Source of the DNA: an uncultured Varibaculum sp.
GTDB lineage: Bacteria; Actinomycetota; Actinomycetes; Actinomycetales; Actinomycetaceae
DNA length: 63,213 bases
Direction of reading: 5' to 3'
Assembly (NCBI RefSeq): GCF_902489465.1
Contig: NZ_CABTZZ010000010.1
Coordinates: 1 to 63,213 of the forward strand
Positions 44,056 through 52,604 of this stretch are shown here, one piece after another; positions within the stretch are counted from its first letter, which is position 1; the number at the start of each line of letters is the position of its first letter. The notes beneath the pieces were generated by a model, which worked only from the letters and a program-made list of their open reading frames with translations, searched no databases and had not been told where the DNA came from. A program made the translations under genes and the position numbers.

Positions 44056-44073
44056 AGTGACAACGTTGTCACT
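44056..44073. promoter_or_regulatory. 18-bp perfect palindrome upstream of cydA
   Basis: AGTGACAACGTTGTCACT is a perfect inverted repeat. It lies where the -35 region of the putative cydA promoter would be (TATAAG -10 box at 44039-44044 on the minus strand), so it is a strong operator candidate. The half-site spacing (GTGA-N8-TCAC) differs from Rex and CRP/FNR sites (N6). The cognate regulator is unknown. Confidence 0.65.
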
Positions 44074-44207
44074 TAGATTAGCTTGTTTTTCAGGCGGTCG
44101 CTAAGTATTTCCCAGGATTTTCTAAGAATTGGCTCAGTTTTACGACAGAATTAAGAAATATGGAATAATGATCTTGGTTGATTTCTGTCGGCGCATCACG
44201 AGGGGAG

Positions 44208-44256
44208 TCACCCCAGAGGGACTATTTTCCTAGGAAAACTCTCTGGCGTGGGGTGA
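44208..44256 (+). promoter_or_regulatory. structured leader of the RNase E/G gene
   Basis: TCACC...GGTGA, CCAGAG...CTCTGG and the tight palindrome TTTTCCTAGGAAAA can stack into one extended stem-loop upstream of the RNase E/G gene. RNase E autoregulates through its 5' leader in enterobacteria; a comparable role here is a hypothesis. Confidence 0.45.
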
Positions 44257-44317
44257 ATATCTTCGCGTAAACAAGGGCTTCCGTCCTAGAGGACGGCGTA
44301 ATAAAGAGGATTCGTTG

Positions 44318-44362
44318 ATGCGAGCGCGTCCAGGTGAGATCAGTGGTGAAAAACCCCAATAA
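44318..44362 (+). CDS. possible leader peptide overlapping the rne start
   Basis: ATG 44318 has the best ribosome-binding site in the region (aaagagg, 8-9 nt upstream) and encodes MRARPGEISGEKPQ before TAA at 44360-44362, out of frame with rne and overlapping its start. It could be a translated leader that couples rne translation, or an accident. Confidence 0.3.
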   Translation: MRARPGEISGEKPQ

Positions 44363-46826
44363 TAACGAAACAGAATCTTTTCAAAATAGTGGAGCTGCTC
44401 TTTTTTCCGGGCCTACTTTTTCCGCCCCCAAGAAGATTGAGTCCGCTCCGCCAGCTCCCGCTCAGCTTGCCGCGGCTCCGGCTTTTGGCGCTCCCATGTT
44501 CGCGGCCGCTCCCACTTTTGAGCCGAGCGTCTCAGAAGAAGCGGATCTAGAAAAGGATGCTAAGCCGAAACGACAGAGCAAGAAAAAGACCGATAACCAA
44601 GGGGAGAAAAACGCTCAGTCTAACAACTCAAAGGCTGACAAAAAGGCGCGCGGGACGAAAAAATCTCGTAAGAGCGACAATCCCGACAGTGAAACCCCGT
44701 CCTCAGACAAAGGCAAAGATAATCGCACCGCTCAGGCCGAGTTGAAGCAGAGGGAGGAGGAGAAAGCTAGCTCCAATACCAACCACGCCGGGACAGACGA
44801 GGAAGATAACGGTAGCAGCCGTCGTCGCCGGCGGCGCCGTAACCGCGGGGCAGCAGAGGCTAGTGATCAGATCGAACAGGTTAAAGGTTCCACTCGTTTA
44901 GAGGCCAAGAAACAGCGGCGCCGGGAGGGACGCAAAGAAGGACGGCGGCCCAAAGTAATTACCGAGTCGGAGTATTTGGCGCGGCGAGAAGCAGTTGATC
45001 GCACTATGCTGATCCGCTCTAAGGATGGGCTAAATCAAATAGCCGTGCTTGAAGATAACGTGCTGGTGGAACACTATGTTTCTCGGCATACTCAAACCAC
45101 TATGGTGGGGTCGGTTTACCGGGGCAAGGTGCAAAACGTGTTGCCCTCTATGGAGGCGGCCTTCGTTGATTTGGGGCGCGGGCGTAATGCGGTGCTCTAT
45201 GCCGGGGAGGTCAATTGGGACGTTGCGGGAATGAAAGGCCGACCCCGGCGGATCGAGGAGGCTTTGAAATCCGGTGATTCGATTACCGTGCAGGTAACTA
45301 AGGATCCGATCGGACACAAGGGGGCGCGACTTACTTCCCAGGTGACCTTGCCGGGTCGTTTTCTGGTGTTGGTGCCGGGCGGATCGATGACCGGTATTTC
45401 CCGTAAACTCCCCGAGGGTGAACGCCGCCGCCTGAAAAAGTTGTTGAAGGTGATTGTCCCCAAAGATTTCGGGGTAATTATCCGCACGGCCGCTGAGGGG
45501 GCTACTGAGGAGCAACTCCGTCAAGACGTGCAGCGCCTGCAGAAACAGTGGGAGAAAATCGAAAAGAACGCGGCGTCCTCAAAATCGGCTCCTTACCTGC
45601 TGCACGGTGAACCTGAACTAGCTTTGCGGGTAGTGCGTGACGTTTTCAATGAAGATTTCCAAAAACTGATTGTGCAGGGCAAGGAAACCTTTGGTCAGGT
45701 TGATTCCTATGTGAAAGAGTTCGCGCCTGATCTGCGGGATCGCGTTGAGCAATGGGTGGGTGCGGACGATATTTTCGCGGCTCACCGCGTTGATGAACAA
45801 CTCGCGAAGGGTATGGATCGTAAAGTCTGGCTGCCTTCGGGGGGTTACCTGATTATTGACCGTACTGAAGCAATGACGGTTATTGACGTTAACACCGGTA
45901 AATACACTGGTTCTGGGGGGACTTTAGAGGAGACCGTTACCCGCAATAACTTAGAATCTGCTGAGGAAATCGTGCGGCAGCTGCGATTGCGCGATATCGG
46001 GGGAATCGTAGTTATTGACTTTGTGGATATGGTGCTGGAATCTAACCGGGATCTGGTGCTGCGCCGCCTAGTGGAATGTCTGGGGCGAGATCGCACTCGT
46101 CACCAGGTTACTGAAGTTACTTCCCTGGGGTTGGTGCAAATGACCCGCAAACGGGTAGGAGAAGGACTGGTAGAAGCCTTTTCGACTCCTTGTGAGCATT
46201 GTGAAGGCCGCGGGTTTATTGTGCACAGTCACCCGGTAGAAAACGGGGCAAATAGCGATGAGAATCTGCGTGCTCAGGGGCAGAAACGCGAGCGCAAGGA
46301 CGAGAAACGGTCAAAAACAGATTCGAAGAACCGCGCCTCTATGGCTAAAGTAGCGGCGGCTGCCAGTAAGGCTCACCAGGAGCAACCAGGTATAGAGCGC
46401 TCGGAAAAGGAAGAACAGACAGCTTCCCCAGCTCACAAGGGTGATTCTCAGAATCTAGGTGAAAGCGAAGCTAAAGAACCTTCAAACCAGCAGGACGCGG
46501 TGAAAGCTCCTAGAGAGCGCGATAAAAAGGACTTGTCCGCAGATGAGAATCCGGCAGCCAAAGCTCCCTCAAAGACAGCTACCGCCAAAAAGGTAAACAA
46601 TAAGGACGAACAGGGCGTCAATGGGCAAGCTCGAGCAGCAGCCACCTCCGGCACGGTTACCCCTGCTTCCGAGGCAGCAGTGATGACGATTCCTAGTGCT
46701 GGCGCTGCCAAGAGCGTTAGTTTAGAACAGTTAGGGGCGAGTAATCCCACCTGGGAAAAGAAAACAGATTCTGATGAGGGGCAAGGCGAGCAGCCCCCGA
46801 GACGTCATGCCGCAGTAACTGCCTAA
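44334..46826 (+). CDS. rne: ribonuclease E/G
   Basis: The main endoribonuclease for mRNA decay and rRNA/tRNA maturation in actinobacteria. The 830 residues comprise a long charged disordered N-terminal region (1-210), an S1 domain (about 240-330, TTMVGSVYRGKVQNVLPSM), the catalytic core with IDRTEAMTVIDVNTGKYTG and GGIVVIDFVDM, a Zn-link-like motif CEHCEGRG, and a disordered C-terminal tail. The architecture with the catalytic core in the middle is typical of actinobacteria. The start is uncertain: GTG 44334, 44343 or 44346 all lack a good ribosome-binding site. Confidence 0.93.
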   Translation: MRSVVKNPNNNETESFQNSGAALFSGPTFSAPKKIESAPPAPAQLAAAPAFGAPMFAAAPTFEPSVSEEADLEKDAKPKRQSKKKTDNQGEKNAQSNNSKADKKARGTKKSRKSDNPDSETPSSDKGKDNRTAQAELKQREEEKASSNTNHAGTDEEDNGSSRRRRRRRNRGAAEASDQIEQVKGSTRLEAKKQRRREGRKEGRRPKVITESEYLARREAVDRTMLIRSKDGLNQIAVLEDNVLVEHYVSRHTQTTMVGSVYRGKVQNVLPSMEAAFVDLGRGRNAVLYAGEVNWDVAGMKGRPRRIEEALKSGDSITVQVTKDPIGHKGARLTSQVTLPGRFLVLVPGGSMTGISRKLPEGERRRLKKLLKVIVPKDFGVIIRTAAEGATEEQLRQDVQRLQKQWEKIEKNAASSKSAPYLLHGEPELALRVVRDVFNEDFQKLIVQGKETFGQVDSYVKEFAPDLRDRVEQWVGADDIFAAHRVDEQLAKGMDRKVWLPSGGYLIIDRTEAMTVIDVNTGKYTGSGGTLEETVTRNNLESAEEIVRQLRLRDIGGIVVIDFVDMVLESNRDLVLRRLVECLGRDRTRHQVTEVTSLGLVQMTRKRVGEGLVEAFSTPCEHCEGRGFIVHSHPVENGANSDENLRAQGQKRERKDEKRSKTDSKNRASMAKVAAAASKAHQEQPGIERSEKEEQTASPAHKGDSQNLGESEAKEPSNQQDAVKAPRERDKKDLSADENPAAKAPSKTATAKKVNNKDEQGVNGQARAAATSGTVTPASEAAVMTIPSAGAAKSVSLEQLGASNPTWEKKTDSDEGQGEQPPRRHAAVTA

Positions 46827-46845
46827 ATATCGCATAGTATTCCGG

Positions 46846-46884
46846 TTTTTCTCCCGTTGACCTGCGCGGTTAGCGGGAGAAAAA
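46846..46884 (+). terminator. terminator after the RNase E/G gene
   Basis: TTTTTCTCCCG pairs with CGGGAGAAAAA across a 17-nt loop and is followed by TAATTTTAT. It begins 20 bp after the stop and ends the rne transcript. Confidence 0.75.
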
Positions 46885-47021
46885 TAATTTTATCGTGGCT
46901 TCGCATCTATAGATAGTCTCACGATGTGAATGTTTTCGTCCGACAGGTGGCAGATGGGATTACTTTGGCTCTAAGCAATTGCGATTAAACAATTGTTTTG
47001 TCCCATCTATAAGGAGTTGAG

Positions 47022-48593
47022 ATGTCTGAAAAGGTTTCGCAGCCTACTGCGTCTAATAAGACCAGCCGACAGTCATGGGGGACACAATACGGATTCCTGA
47101 TTGCGGCGATTGGTTCTGCGATCGGGTTGGGAAATATTTGGCGTTTCCCCGGTGTTGCCTATCAAAATGGCGGCGGTGCGTTCATAGTTCCCTATCTGAT
47201 CGCCCTAGTGGCTATCGGGCTGCCGATGTTAATGCTGGATTACGCCATCGGACATAAGTTTCGCGGTTCCCCGCCACTGGCGCTAGCCCGGGTTAACCGG
47301 CGCACCGAAGCAGTAGGTTGGTGGCAAGTCGGTGTATGTTTCTTTATCGTCGTCTACTATGCGGCTATTATTGCCTGGGCGCTGCGCTATACCGTGTTTT
47401 CCTTTACTCGCGCTTGGGGAAATGATCCGGCGGGATTCTTTTCAGACAAGTTTTTGCAGGCGCAAGACACCACTTCTATTTCGATCACTCCCGTATGGGG
47501 CATTGCCTTGCCTTTGATTTTGGTTTGGGTGGTCGCCATTATCCTGATAGCTCTTGGGGTTTCCCGCGGTATCGAATGGATCACCAAAATCTGTATTCCT
47601 CTACTGGTGGTGCTGTTTATAGCCATGGTCATCAAAGCGCTAACCTTACCGGGGGCAACCGACGGTTTGAATAAATTCTTTACTCCCGATTGGAGCTCTC
47701 TGTGGAATGGGAAAGTGTGGATTGCCGCAGTTGCCCAAATTTTCTACTCTCTGTCAGTAGGGTTCGGGATTATGATGACCTATGCCTCTTACCTGAAGAA
47801 ACGCTCCAACCTTACCGGCACCGGTCTAGTTGCCGGTTTCGCTAACTCCTCTTTTGAGGTACTGGCCGGGATTGGAGTGTTCGCCACCTTGGGATATATG
47901 GCGCATCTACAGGGAACTTCAGTAGACAAACTGGAAAATATTTCCGGAGTATCGCTGTCCTTTATTACTTTCCCGCAAATCATCAACGAAATGCCTGGAG
48001 GCGGTATCTTTGGGGCACTTTTCTTTGCCTCGCTAGTGCTGGCCGGGATTACCTCGATGGTTTCCCTAGTACAGGTGGTAGCCGGGGCATTCCAAGACAA
48101 GATTGGGTGGACTTCAAAACGAGCCTCGTTGATTATCGGGGTTGTCCTGGCGGTGGTTTCGGTGTTCTTCTTTGGAACTACCACCGGGCTCGCTGCCTTG
48201 GATACGGTTGATAACTACATCAACACCATCGGAGTGGTGGGGGCGGCGCTCTCGCTCTGCGTGATCGTCACGGTAATTACTCCTTCGCTGCGAACCCTGC
48301 GGATTCACCTGAACGTTACCTCCGCGGTGAAAGCCGGTAAATGGTGGGAGGGACTCATCGGGTTCGTAATCCCGGTGCTATTGGTCTTTATGCTGGTACC
48401 TAATCTGATAGATCTGATTTCCCACGGTTATGGTGATTATCCGCGCTGGTGGACTAATACCTTCGGTTGGGGAATGCTGGGGATTCTCTTGGTGTTCTCA
48501 CTGATAATGCCTCGTTTGAAGTGGCATAAGAGCGCCGAGATATCGCCTTCATTTGATTTAGAAAATGTGGATTGGAACAAGGAGGAAGACTAG
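47022..48593 (+). CDS. metP: sodium-dependent transporter, MetP-like (NSS/SNF family)
   Basis: A sodium-coupled secondary transporter of 523 residues with about 12 membrane helices. The first helix motif GSAIGLGNIWRFPGVAYQNGG contains the Na+ and substrate-binding residues characteristic of the neurotransmitter:sodium symporter family. The following gene matches MetS, the small subunit of the Corynebacterium MetPS methionine/alanine importer, so methionine or alanine uptake is the best guess. It has a strong ataaggag ribosome-binding site. Confidence 0.88.
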   Translation: MSEKVSQPTASNKTSRQSWGTQYGFLIAAIGSAIGLGNIWRFPGVAYQNGGGAFIVPYLIALVAIGLPMLMLDYAIGHKFRGSPPLALARVNRRTEAVGWWQVGVCFFIVVYYAAIIAWALRYTVFSFTRAWGNDPAGFFSDKFLQAQDTTSISITPVWGIALPLILVWVVAIILIALGVSRGIEWITKICIPLLVVLFIAMVIKALTLPGATDGLNKFFTPDWSSLWNGKVWIAAVAQIFYSLSVGFGIMMTYASYLKKRSNLTGTGLVAGFANSSFEVLAGIGVFATLGYMAHLQGTSVDKLENISGVSLSFITFPQIINEMPGGGIFGALFFASLVLAGITSMVSLVQVVAGAFQDKIGWTSKRASLIIGVVLAVVSVFFFGTTTGLAALDTVDNYINTIGVVGAALSLCVIVTVITPSLRTLRIHLNVTSAVKAGKWWEGLIGFVIPVLLVFMLVPNLIDLISHGYGDYPRWWTNTFGWGMLGILLVFSLIMPRLKWHKSAEISPSFDLENVDWNKEED

Positions 48594-48595
48594 CT

Positions 48596-48817
48596 ATGAC
48601 CGGGGAAGCAATACTGATGATGCTGGTCGCCATCTTGGTTATCTGGGGTGGCCTAGTGGGATCCGTGGTGGCACTACGCCGTATGGATCCGCCTTTTCAA
48701 AAAGGAGAAAACTACTCGGAAACTAACTTTCACCCCCATCCGGGTCTTACCGAAGCTGACTTTGTAGAAAAGGAAGTGAAAGAGACCGCGGAGGCCGGGC
48801 AGGCCAGCGAAGGATAG
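48596..48817 (+). CDS. metS: MetS-like small transporter subunit
   Basis: A 73-residue single-pass membrane protein. The N-terminal helix (about 4-25, MMLVAILVIWGGLVGSVVAL) and short charged tail match the MetS family, required with MetP for methionine/alanine import in Corynebacterium. ATG 48596, two bases after the metP stop, has a strong aaggagg site; the longer frame from 48572 overlaps metP. The tail is longer and more acidic than usual. Confidence 0.82.
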   Translation: MTGEAILMMLVAILVIWGGLVGSVVALRRMDPPFQKGENYSETNFHPHPGLTEADFVEKEVKETAEAGQASEG

Positions 48818-48848
48818 TAAACACCATTTCACTTGGGGTTTGGTCCCC

Positions 48849-48892
48849 ATGGGGGCGCAGGTGAGGCTAGCTCACCTGCGCCCCCATTCATT
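48849..48892 (+). terminator. terminator after metPS
   Basis: A perfect 17-bp stem from ATGGGGGCGCAGGTGAG to CTCACCTGCGCCCCCAT has a 5-nt loop and is followed by TCATTTTCT. Confidence 0.9.
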
Positions 48893-49041
48893 TTCTGAGC
48901 ACCGCGGCGTTTCAAAACTGGTGCTACAAATACGGATTTTTATGGCATACCCGCCGGCTATTGGGATAAAGATATTTGCTGATAGACCGGCGGTTTACCC
49001 GGTGGGCTTCCCCGCGGACATCGGAATGTGCAGGCAGCGAA

Positions 49042-49914
49042 TTAGCTAACGCTGCTGGGAGAAGTAGCCCTATCAGGTATTGCCGCTAATGCCTGGCTGA
49101 CTGCGTAACAAGCAACCGCCCCCGCGGCGGCCACATTCAAAGAATCTACTCCATGACTAAGCGGAATTTTCACTAGCTGGTCACACTGGTTCAGCGCCGG
49201 CGTGCTCATGCCCGGCCCCTCCGTACCCAGTACTAACGCTACTTTCGGTTTCAGTCCTTGCGCGACCTCACCCTGCAAGGAAGCGCAAAAATCGGGCAGG
49301 GAAATCGCCTGGTCAGATAACGCTAGTCCCGCTATAGTAAATCCGCGTTGTTTCAGGGCAGAAGTATCGGGCCATTCATCAATCCGGGTCCAAGGTAGCG
49401 AAAACACAGTTCCCATGGAAACCCTCACTGCTCTCCGATAGAGCGGGTCAGCGCAATGAGGACTGGTCAAAATAGCGTCAAACCCCATCGCGGCGGCCGA
49501 GCGAATCGCGGCGCCGACATTAGTATGGTCTACCAGATTTTCCAAGATCAACACAGCTCGCGCCCCCTCCAATACCGTTCCCAGCTCCGGTAGAGCAGGA
49601 CGCTCCATGGCGGCAATAGCACCGCGATGCATACTGAAGCCAGTAAGGCGGACTATCTGCTTATCTTCAGCCACAAAAATAGGGATGTCGCTAGCGCGAT
49701 CTCCCAAGGTCTCCTGCAAGCGATCCAACCACTGCTCACCGATTAGTACCGAGCGAGGCCGATGTCCGGCAGCAAGCGCCCGGGAAATCACTGAGAAGCT
49801 TTCTGCTAAATACAGGCCGTGTTTGGCCTCTAAACTCTTGCGCAGGTTCACATCTTTCAACTGGGTAAAATCACGTATCCGAGGATCTGATAAATCTGCA
49901 AGCGGAATCAACAC
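49042..49914 (-). CDS. TrmH/SpoU family RNA 2'-O-methyltransferase
   Basis: A 290-residue SPOUT methyltransferase that probably modifies a ribose in tRNA or rRNA. An N-terminal substrate-binding domain (to about 110) precedes the knotted catalytic domain: motif 1 ENLVDHTNVGAAIRSAAAMG, motif 2 LVLGTEGPGMS and motif 3 IPLSHGVDSLNVAAAGAV. The exact substrate cannot be told from sequence. It is monocistronic and divergent from the next gene. Confidence 0.9.
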   Translation of the reverse strand: MLIPLADLSDPRIRDFTQLKDVNLRKSLEAKHGLYLAESFSVISRALAAGHRPRSVLIGEQWLDRLQETLGDRASDIPIFVAEDKQIVRLTGFSMHRGAIAAMERPALPELGTVLEGARAVLILENLVDHTNVGAAIRSAAAMGFDAILTSPHCADPLYRRAVRVSMGTVFSLPWTRIDEWPDTSALKQRGFTIAGLALSDQAISLPDFCASLQGEVAQGLKPKVALVLGTEGPGMSTPALNQCDQLVKIPLSHGVDSLNVAAAGAVACYAVSQALAAIPDRATSPSSVS

Positions 49915-50062
49915 GCTACTAGTTTAGAGCCTTGAATCCGTCAGAAAGATTTCCACATTTTGTCAGCCCGATAAGTTTTCCTGGTCTGGTTATGTCTTAT
50001 TTACATCCGTATTAAGGTTCGCGCCAAAGTTGTTTTCAGTAACCAACTAGCAAGGAGTAACC

Positions 50063-50695
50063 ATGACCACCACCTCGTCACCGACCCGAAAATCCGAAAA
50101 AACGGTTCTGGGGGAACGCTTGAAAGGATCCGATTTTTTCGCCCTGTCTACCCCGGAATTCTTGGGAGAGGACGGTGACAAGATTCTCCTAGACATGTTG
50201 GATGACGACCCCGATCTGCCCTCCGGCCTCTACGGCCCACTCGGTTGGTTAGCTGAAACCAAGATTCCAGAAATCCTAAAAAACTATTTAGCTACCGGGC
50301 AGGGAATCGGAGACTACCAGCGTTTTCACGGTTTAGATGCCGAGGGCGCAAGTAAGTTACGATCAGCACTTCCTCGAGTCGCGTTAGCCGATAGGCAAAA
50401 CGATGCCCCTACTTTGCTAGCTTTCTTGAATGCCTGCATTGCCAATCCGGGGCGGGTTTATCTTTCAGGATATATGATCGGCTCTTCTCGCTGGGACGAG
50501 CGCGTTAGTGTCGACACCATGTTTGTAGTTGAAGCTTTAGCCGAAGGAGCGAGCGAGCCGGCTTGCCAGCAGAAGCGAAAAATCTGGCAAACCTACCAGA
50601 AAAAACTAGCTTTAGGGAAAGCTTGTGCTCCCGATGAACTCTATAGCGCGGATCCACGGTGGGCTCATCCTGGCTGGTGCCTGTGGTGGGACTAG
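50063..50695 (+). CDS. conserved-looking protein of unknown function
   Basis: A 210-residue soluble protein with no recognised family. It is predicted to be mostly helical, with an acidic stretch (LLDMLDDDPDLP) and a Trp-rich C-terminus (WAHPGWCLWWD). There is no signal peptide or membrane helix. A clear ribosome-binding site (aaggagtaacc) and normal codon use support it as a real gene. It stands alone between the methyltransferase and pyrD. Confidence 0.7.
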   Translation: MTTTSSPTRKSEKTVLGERLKGSDFFALSTPEFLGEDGDKILLDMLDDDPDLPSGLYGPLGWLAETKIPEILKNYLATGQGIGDYQRFHGLDAEGASKLRSALPRVALADRQNDAPTLLAFLNACIANPGRVYLSGYMIGSSRWDERVSVDTMFVVEALAEGASEPACQQKRKIWQTYQKKLALGKACAPDELYSADPRWAHPGWCLWWD

Positions 50696-50784
50696 TCCTC
50701 AAAACCGTCAAAGTAAGCAAAGGGAAAGCAACTAGCCCGGCTACCCGAAAGTAGAGGCGTCAGCTTTTCAGTACAATTGAAAGC

Positions 50785-51861
50785 GTGCTGTACCGATTTT
50801 TATACAAACACTTGATTACGCGCTTCGATGCCGAAAAATGTCATAACGCCACAATGAAAGCCCTGTATCTCATCTCTCGGGTTCCCGGTCTAACCGGGTT
50901 GATCAGGATATTTTTCTCCGGATCAGTAGGAACCTTGAAAGGCGGTTGGGTAGGCGATGAGCGGGGATTGAAATCCCTAGCCAGACCCGTTCCCGGATAT
51001 TTGGGGCTAGCAGCGGGAATGGACAAAGATGCCTTAGCTCCGCTGCAGTTTGGAGCGTTCGGATTCGCATTCGTTGAGGTAGGGACAGTAACTCCGCGTC
51101 CCCAACCCGGAAACGATAAGCCGCGCCTGTGGAGGATATTACCGCTGCGGGCAGTGCGGAACCGGATGGGTTTCAATAATCAGGGCGCCCGGGAAACGGC
51201 GCATCGCCTGCAGAAGCTCAGAAGTAGCGCGGCAGGTAGATCCCTCATTTTGGGGGTAAATCTAGGGAAGAATAAGACTACCGATCTGACTGATGCAGCC
51301 GAAGATTACCGTTTCAGTGCGCGGCAACTGGCAAAATATGCGGACTATCTAGTGATTAACGTTTCTTCTCCCAATACGCCGGGGCTTCGTAGCCTGCAGG
51401 CCAGCGAGCAGCTACGGCAGATCGGGCAAGCTGTAATTGCTGCGGGACGGCAAAGTGCTGGCAGAGAAGTTCCGGTGCTGGTAAAGCTGGCTCCTGATTT
51501 AGGGGATGATCAGTTAAAAGAACTAGCGAAAATCGTTAAAGAAGTGGGACTGGCGGGCGTGATTGCCACTAACACCACTATCAATCACGACTTTGGGGAG
51601 GGCGGGCTCTCAGGCCCACCCTTAAAAGAACGTGCCCTGGAAGTGGTGCGTTTATTGCGCCAGGAACTGGGAGATAACTACCTGATTATCGGGTGCGGTG
51701 GAATTGAGGACGAGGCCAGTGCCCGTCAGTTCCTGGACGCGGGAGCTGACTTACTAGAGGCGTTTACCGCCATGATCTATCAAGGACCCTCCTTTGCTGG
51801 CAAGCTTAATAAACAGCTTTCTGGAGAGCTTCCCGCGCTGCCGCTGCGGAAAACCCGTTAG
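50785..51861 (+). CDS. pyrD: dihydroorotate dehydrogenase (quinone)
   Basis: A class 2, membrane-associated DHODH that oxidises dihydroorotate to orotate with quinone as acceptor. It has 358 residues. The N-terminal helical extension (FLYKHLITRFDAEKCHNATMKAL) is the class 2 quinone-site region. FMN and substrate motifs include GLAAGMDKDA, VEVGTVTPRPQPGN, NRMGFNNQG, VINVSSPNTPGLR, and IGCGGIEDEASA. It starts at GTG 50785. Its stop overlaps the convergent DUF3043 gene by 4 bp. Confidence 0.96.
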   Translation: MLYRFLYKHLITRFDAEKCHNATMKALYLISRVPGLTGLIRIFFSGSVGTLKGGWVGDERGLKSLARPVPGYLGLAAGMDKDALAPLQFGAFGFAFVEVGTVTPRPQPGNDKPRLWRILPLRAVRNRMGFNNQGARETAHRLQKLRSSAAGRSLILGVNLGKNKTTDLTDAAEDYRFSARQLAKYADYLVINVSSPNTPGLRSLQASEQLRQIGQAVIAAGRQSAGREVPVLVKLAPDLGDDQLKELAKIVKEVGLAGVIATNTTINHDFGEGGLSGPPLKERALEVVRLLRQELGDNYLIIGCGGIEDEASARQFLDAGADLLEAFTAMIYQGPSFAGKLNKQLSGELPALPLRKTR

Positions 51862-52487
51862 ATACGAGAACGCATATAGGCGCGAATATCACCAGCGTAT
51901 TCACTAATATCGGGACGCGGACCGCGCGGGCCAGAAGGGCGCGGCCGGCGCATTCTGCGCGGACTTGCCAGGCGCATCAGAATATAACGCCCGTTTCCTT
52001 TCTTTACCCGTTTATCCCCCTCGGTAACCCCAAGGAGTGCCCGATTAATAATCATGGTGGTGATCACGGCTTCGATAATCGCCAATAGCAGTAAGGCCCA
52101 CATCGAAAAGAGCAAAATCGCGTTCAACTGTTGGTTGCGAGAAAACGCGATCGAAAGGATTAGGAAGGCTAGCACTATCGGCATGAATAGCTCGCCGATA
52201 GCAAAACGGGAATCTACAAAATCGCGAATATAACGGCGCACCGGGCCTTGGTCATTATAGGGAAGGTAACGTTCATCTCCCTTGCCATCCAAGGCGGCCT
52301 GCTGTTTCTTGTAGAGCTTATCGCGCTGCTCGCGGCGACGCTTGCGGGCTTCTTTCTTGTCTACAATCAGGGGTCGGCGATTCTTTGCCTCCGCATCTTT
52401 ACGTTTTGGGGTAGGACGGCCTTTGCCCTCTCCCTTATTGAGCGGAGCCTCAATCTCTTCATCTTTGTTACGTCCAAAAAGTTTCAC
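51858..52487 (-). CDS. DUF3043 family membrane protein
   Basis: A 209-residue actinobacterial DUF3043 protein. A highly basic N-terminus (about 1-85, with PTPKRKDAEAKNRRPL and KEARKRRREQ) is followed by RRYIRDFVDSRFAIGELFMP and two membrane helices (about 97-118 and 124-146), then a basic Arg/Pro-rich tail. The family is widespread in actinobacteria and of unknown function. It is convergent with pyrD and overlaps it by 4 bp. Confidence 0.87.
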   Translation of the reverse strand: MKLFGRNKDEEIEAPLNKGEGKGRPTPKRKDAEAKNRRPLIVDKKEARKRRREQRDKLYKKQQAALDGKGDERYLPYNDQGPVRRYIRDFVDSRFAIGELFMPIVLAFLILSIAFSRNQQLNAILLFSMWALLLLAIIEAVITTMIINRALLGVTEGDKRVKKGNGRYILMRLASPRRMRRPRPSGPRGPRPDISEYAGDIRAYMRSRI

Positions 52488-52604
52488 CTGTCCAGGTTAT
52501 CGGCCGAGGACGGGCAGGGGAAATCTGTCCTAGCGTACGGGGCTAGTTTGCCGGTAGCGACTATCCTTTCCCTAAGGCGGGCGTATCGGGGTAACCTGGC
52601 AAGC

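Larger units (their letters stand above)
43983..44333. other. divergent cydA/rne intergenic region
   Basis: A 351-bp region between the divergent cydA and RNase E/G genes. It carries the 18-bp cydA operator palindrome, a putative cydA -10 box (TATAAG on the minus strand, 44039-44044), the structured RNase E/G leader and a hairpin CCGTCC-TAGA-GGACGG (44281-44296). Confidence 0.6.

Noticed and set aside
44056..44073. Rex or CRP/FNR operator at the cydA palindrome
   Set aside because: Those sites have GTGA and TCAC separated by 6 bp; here the separation is 8 bp.
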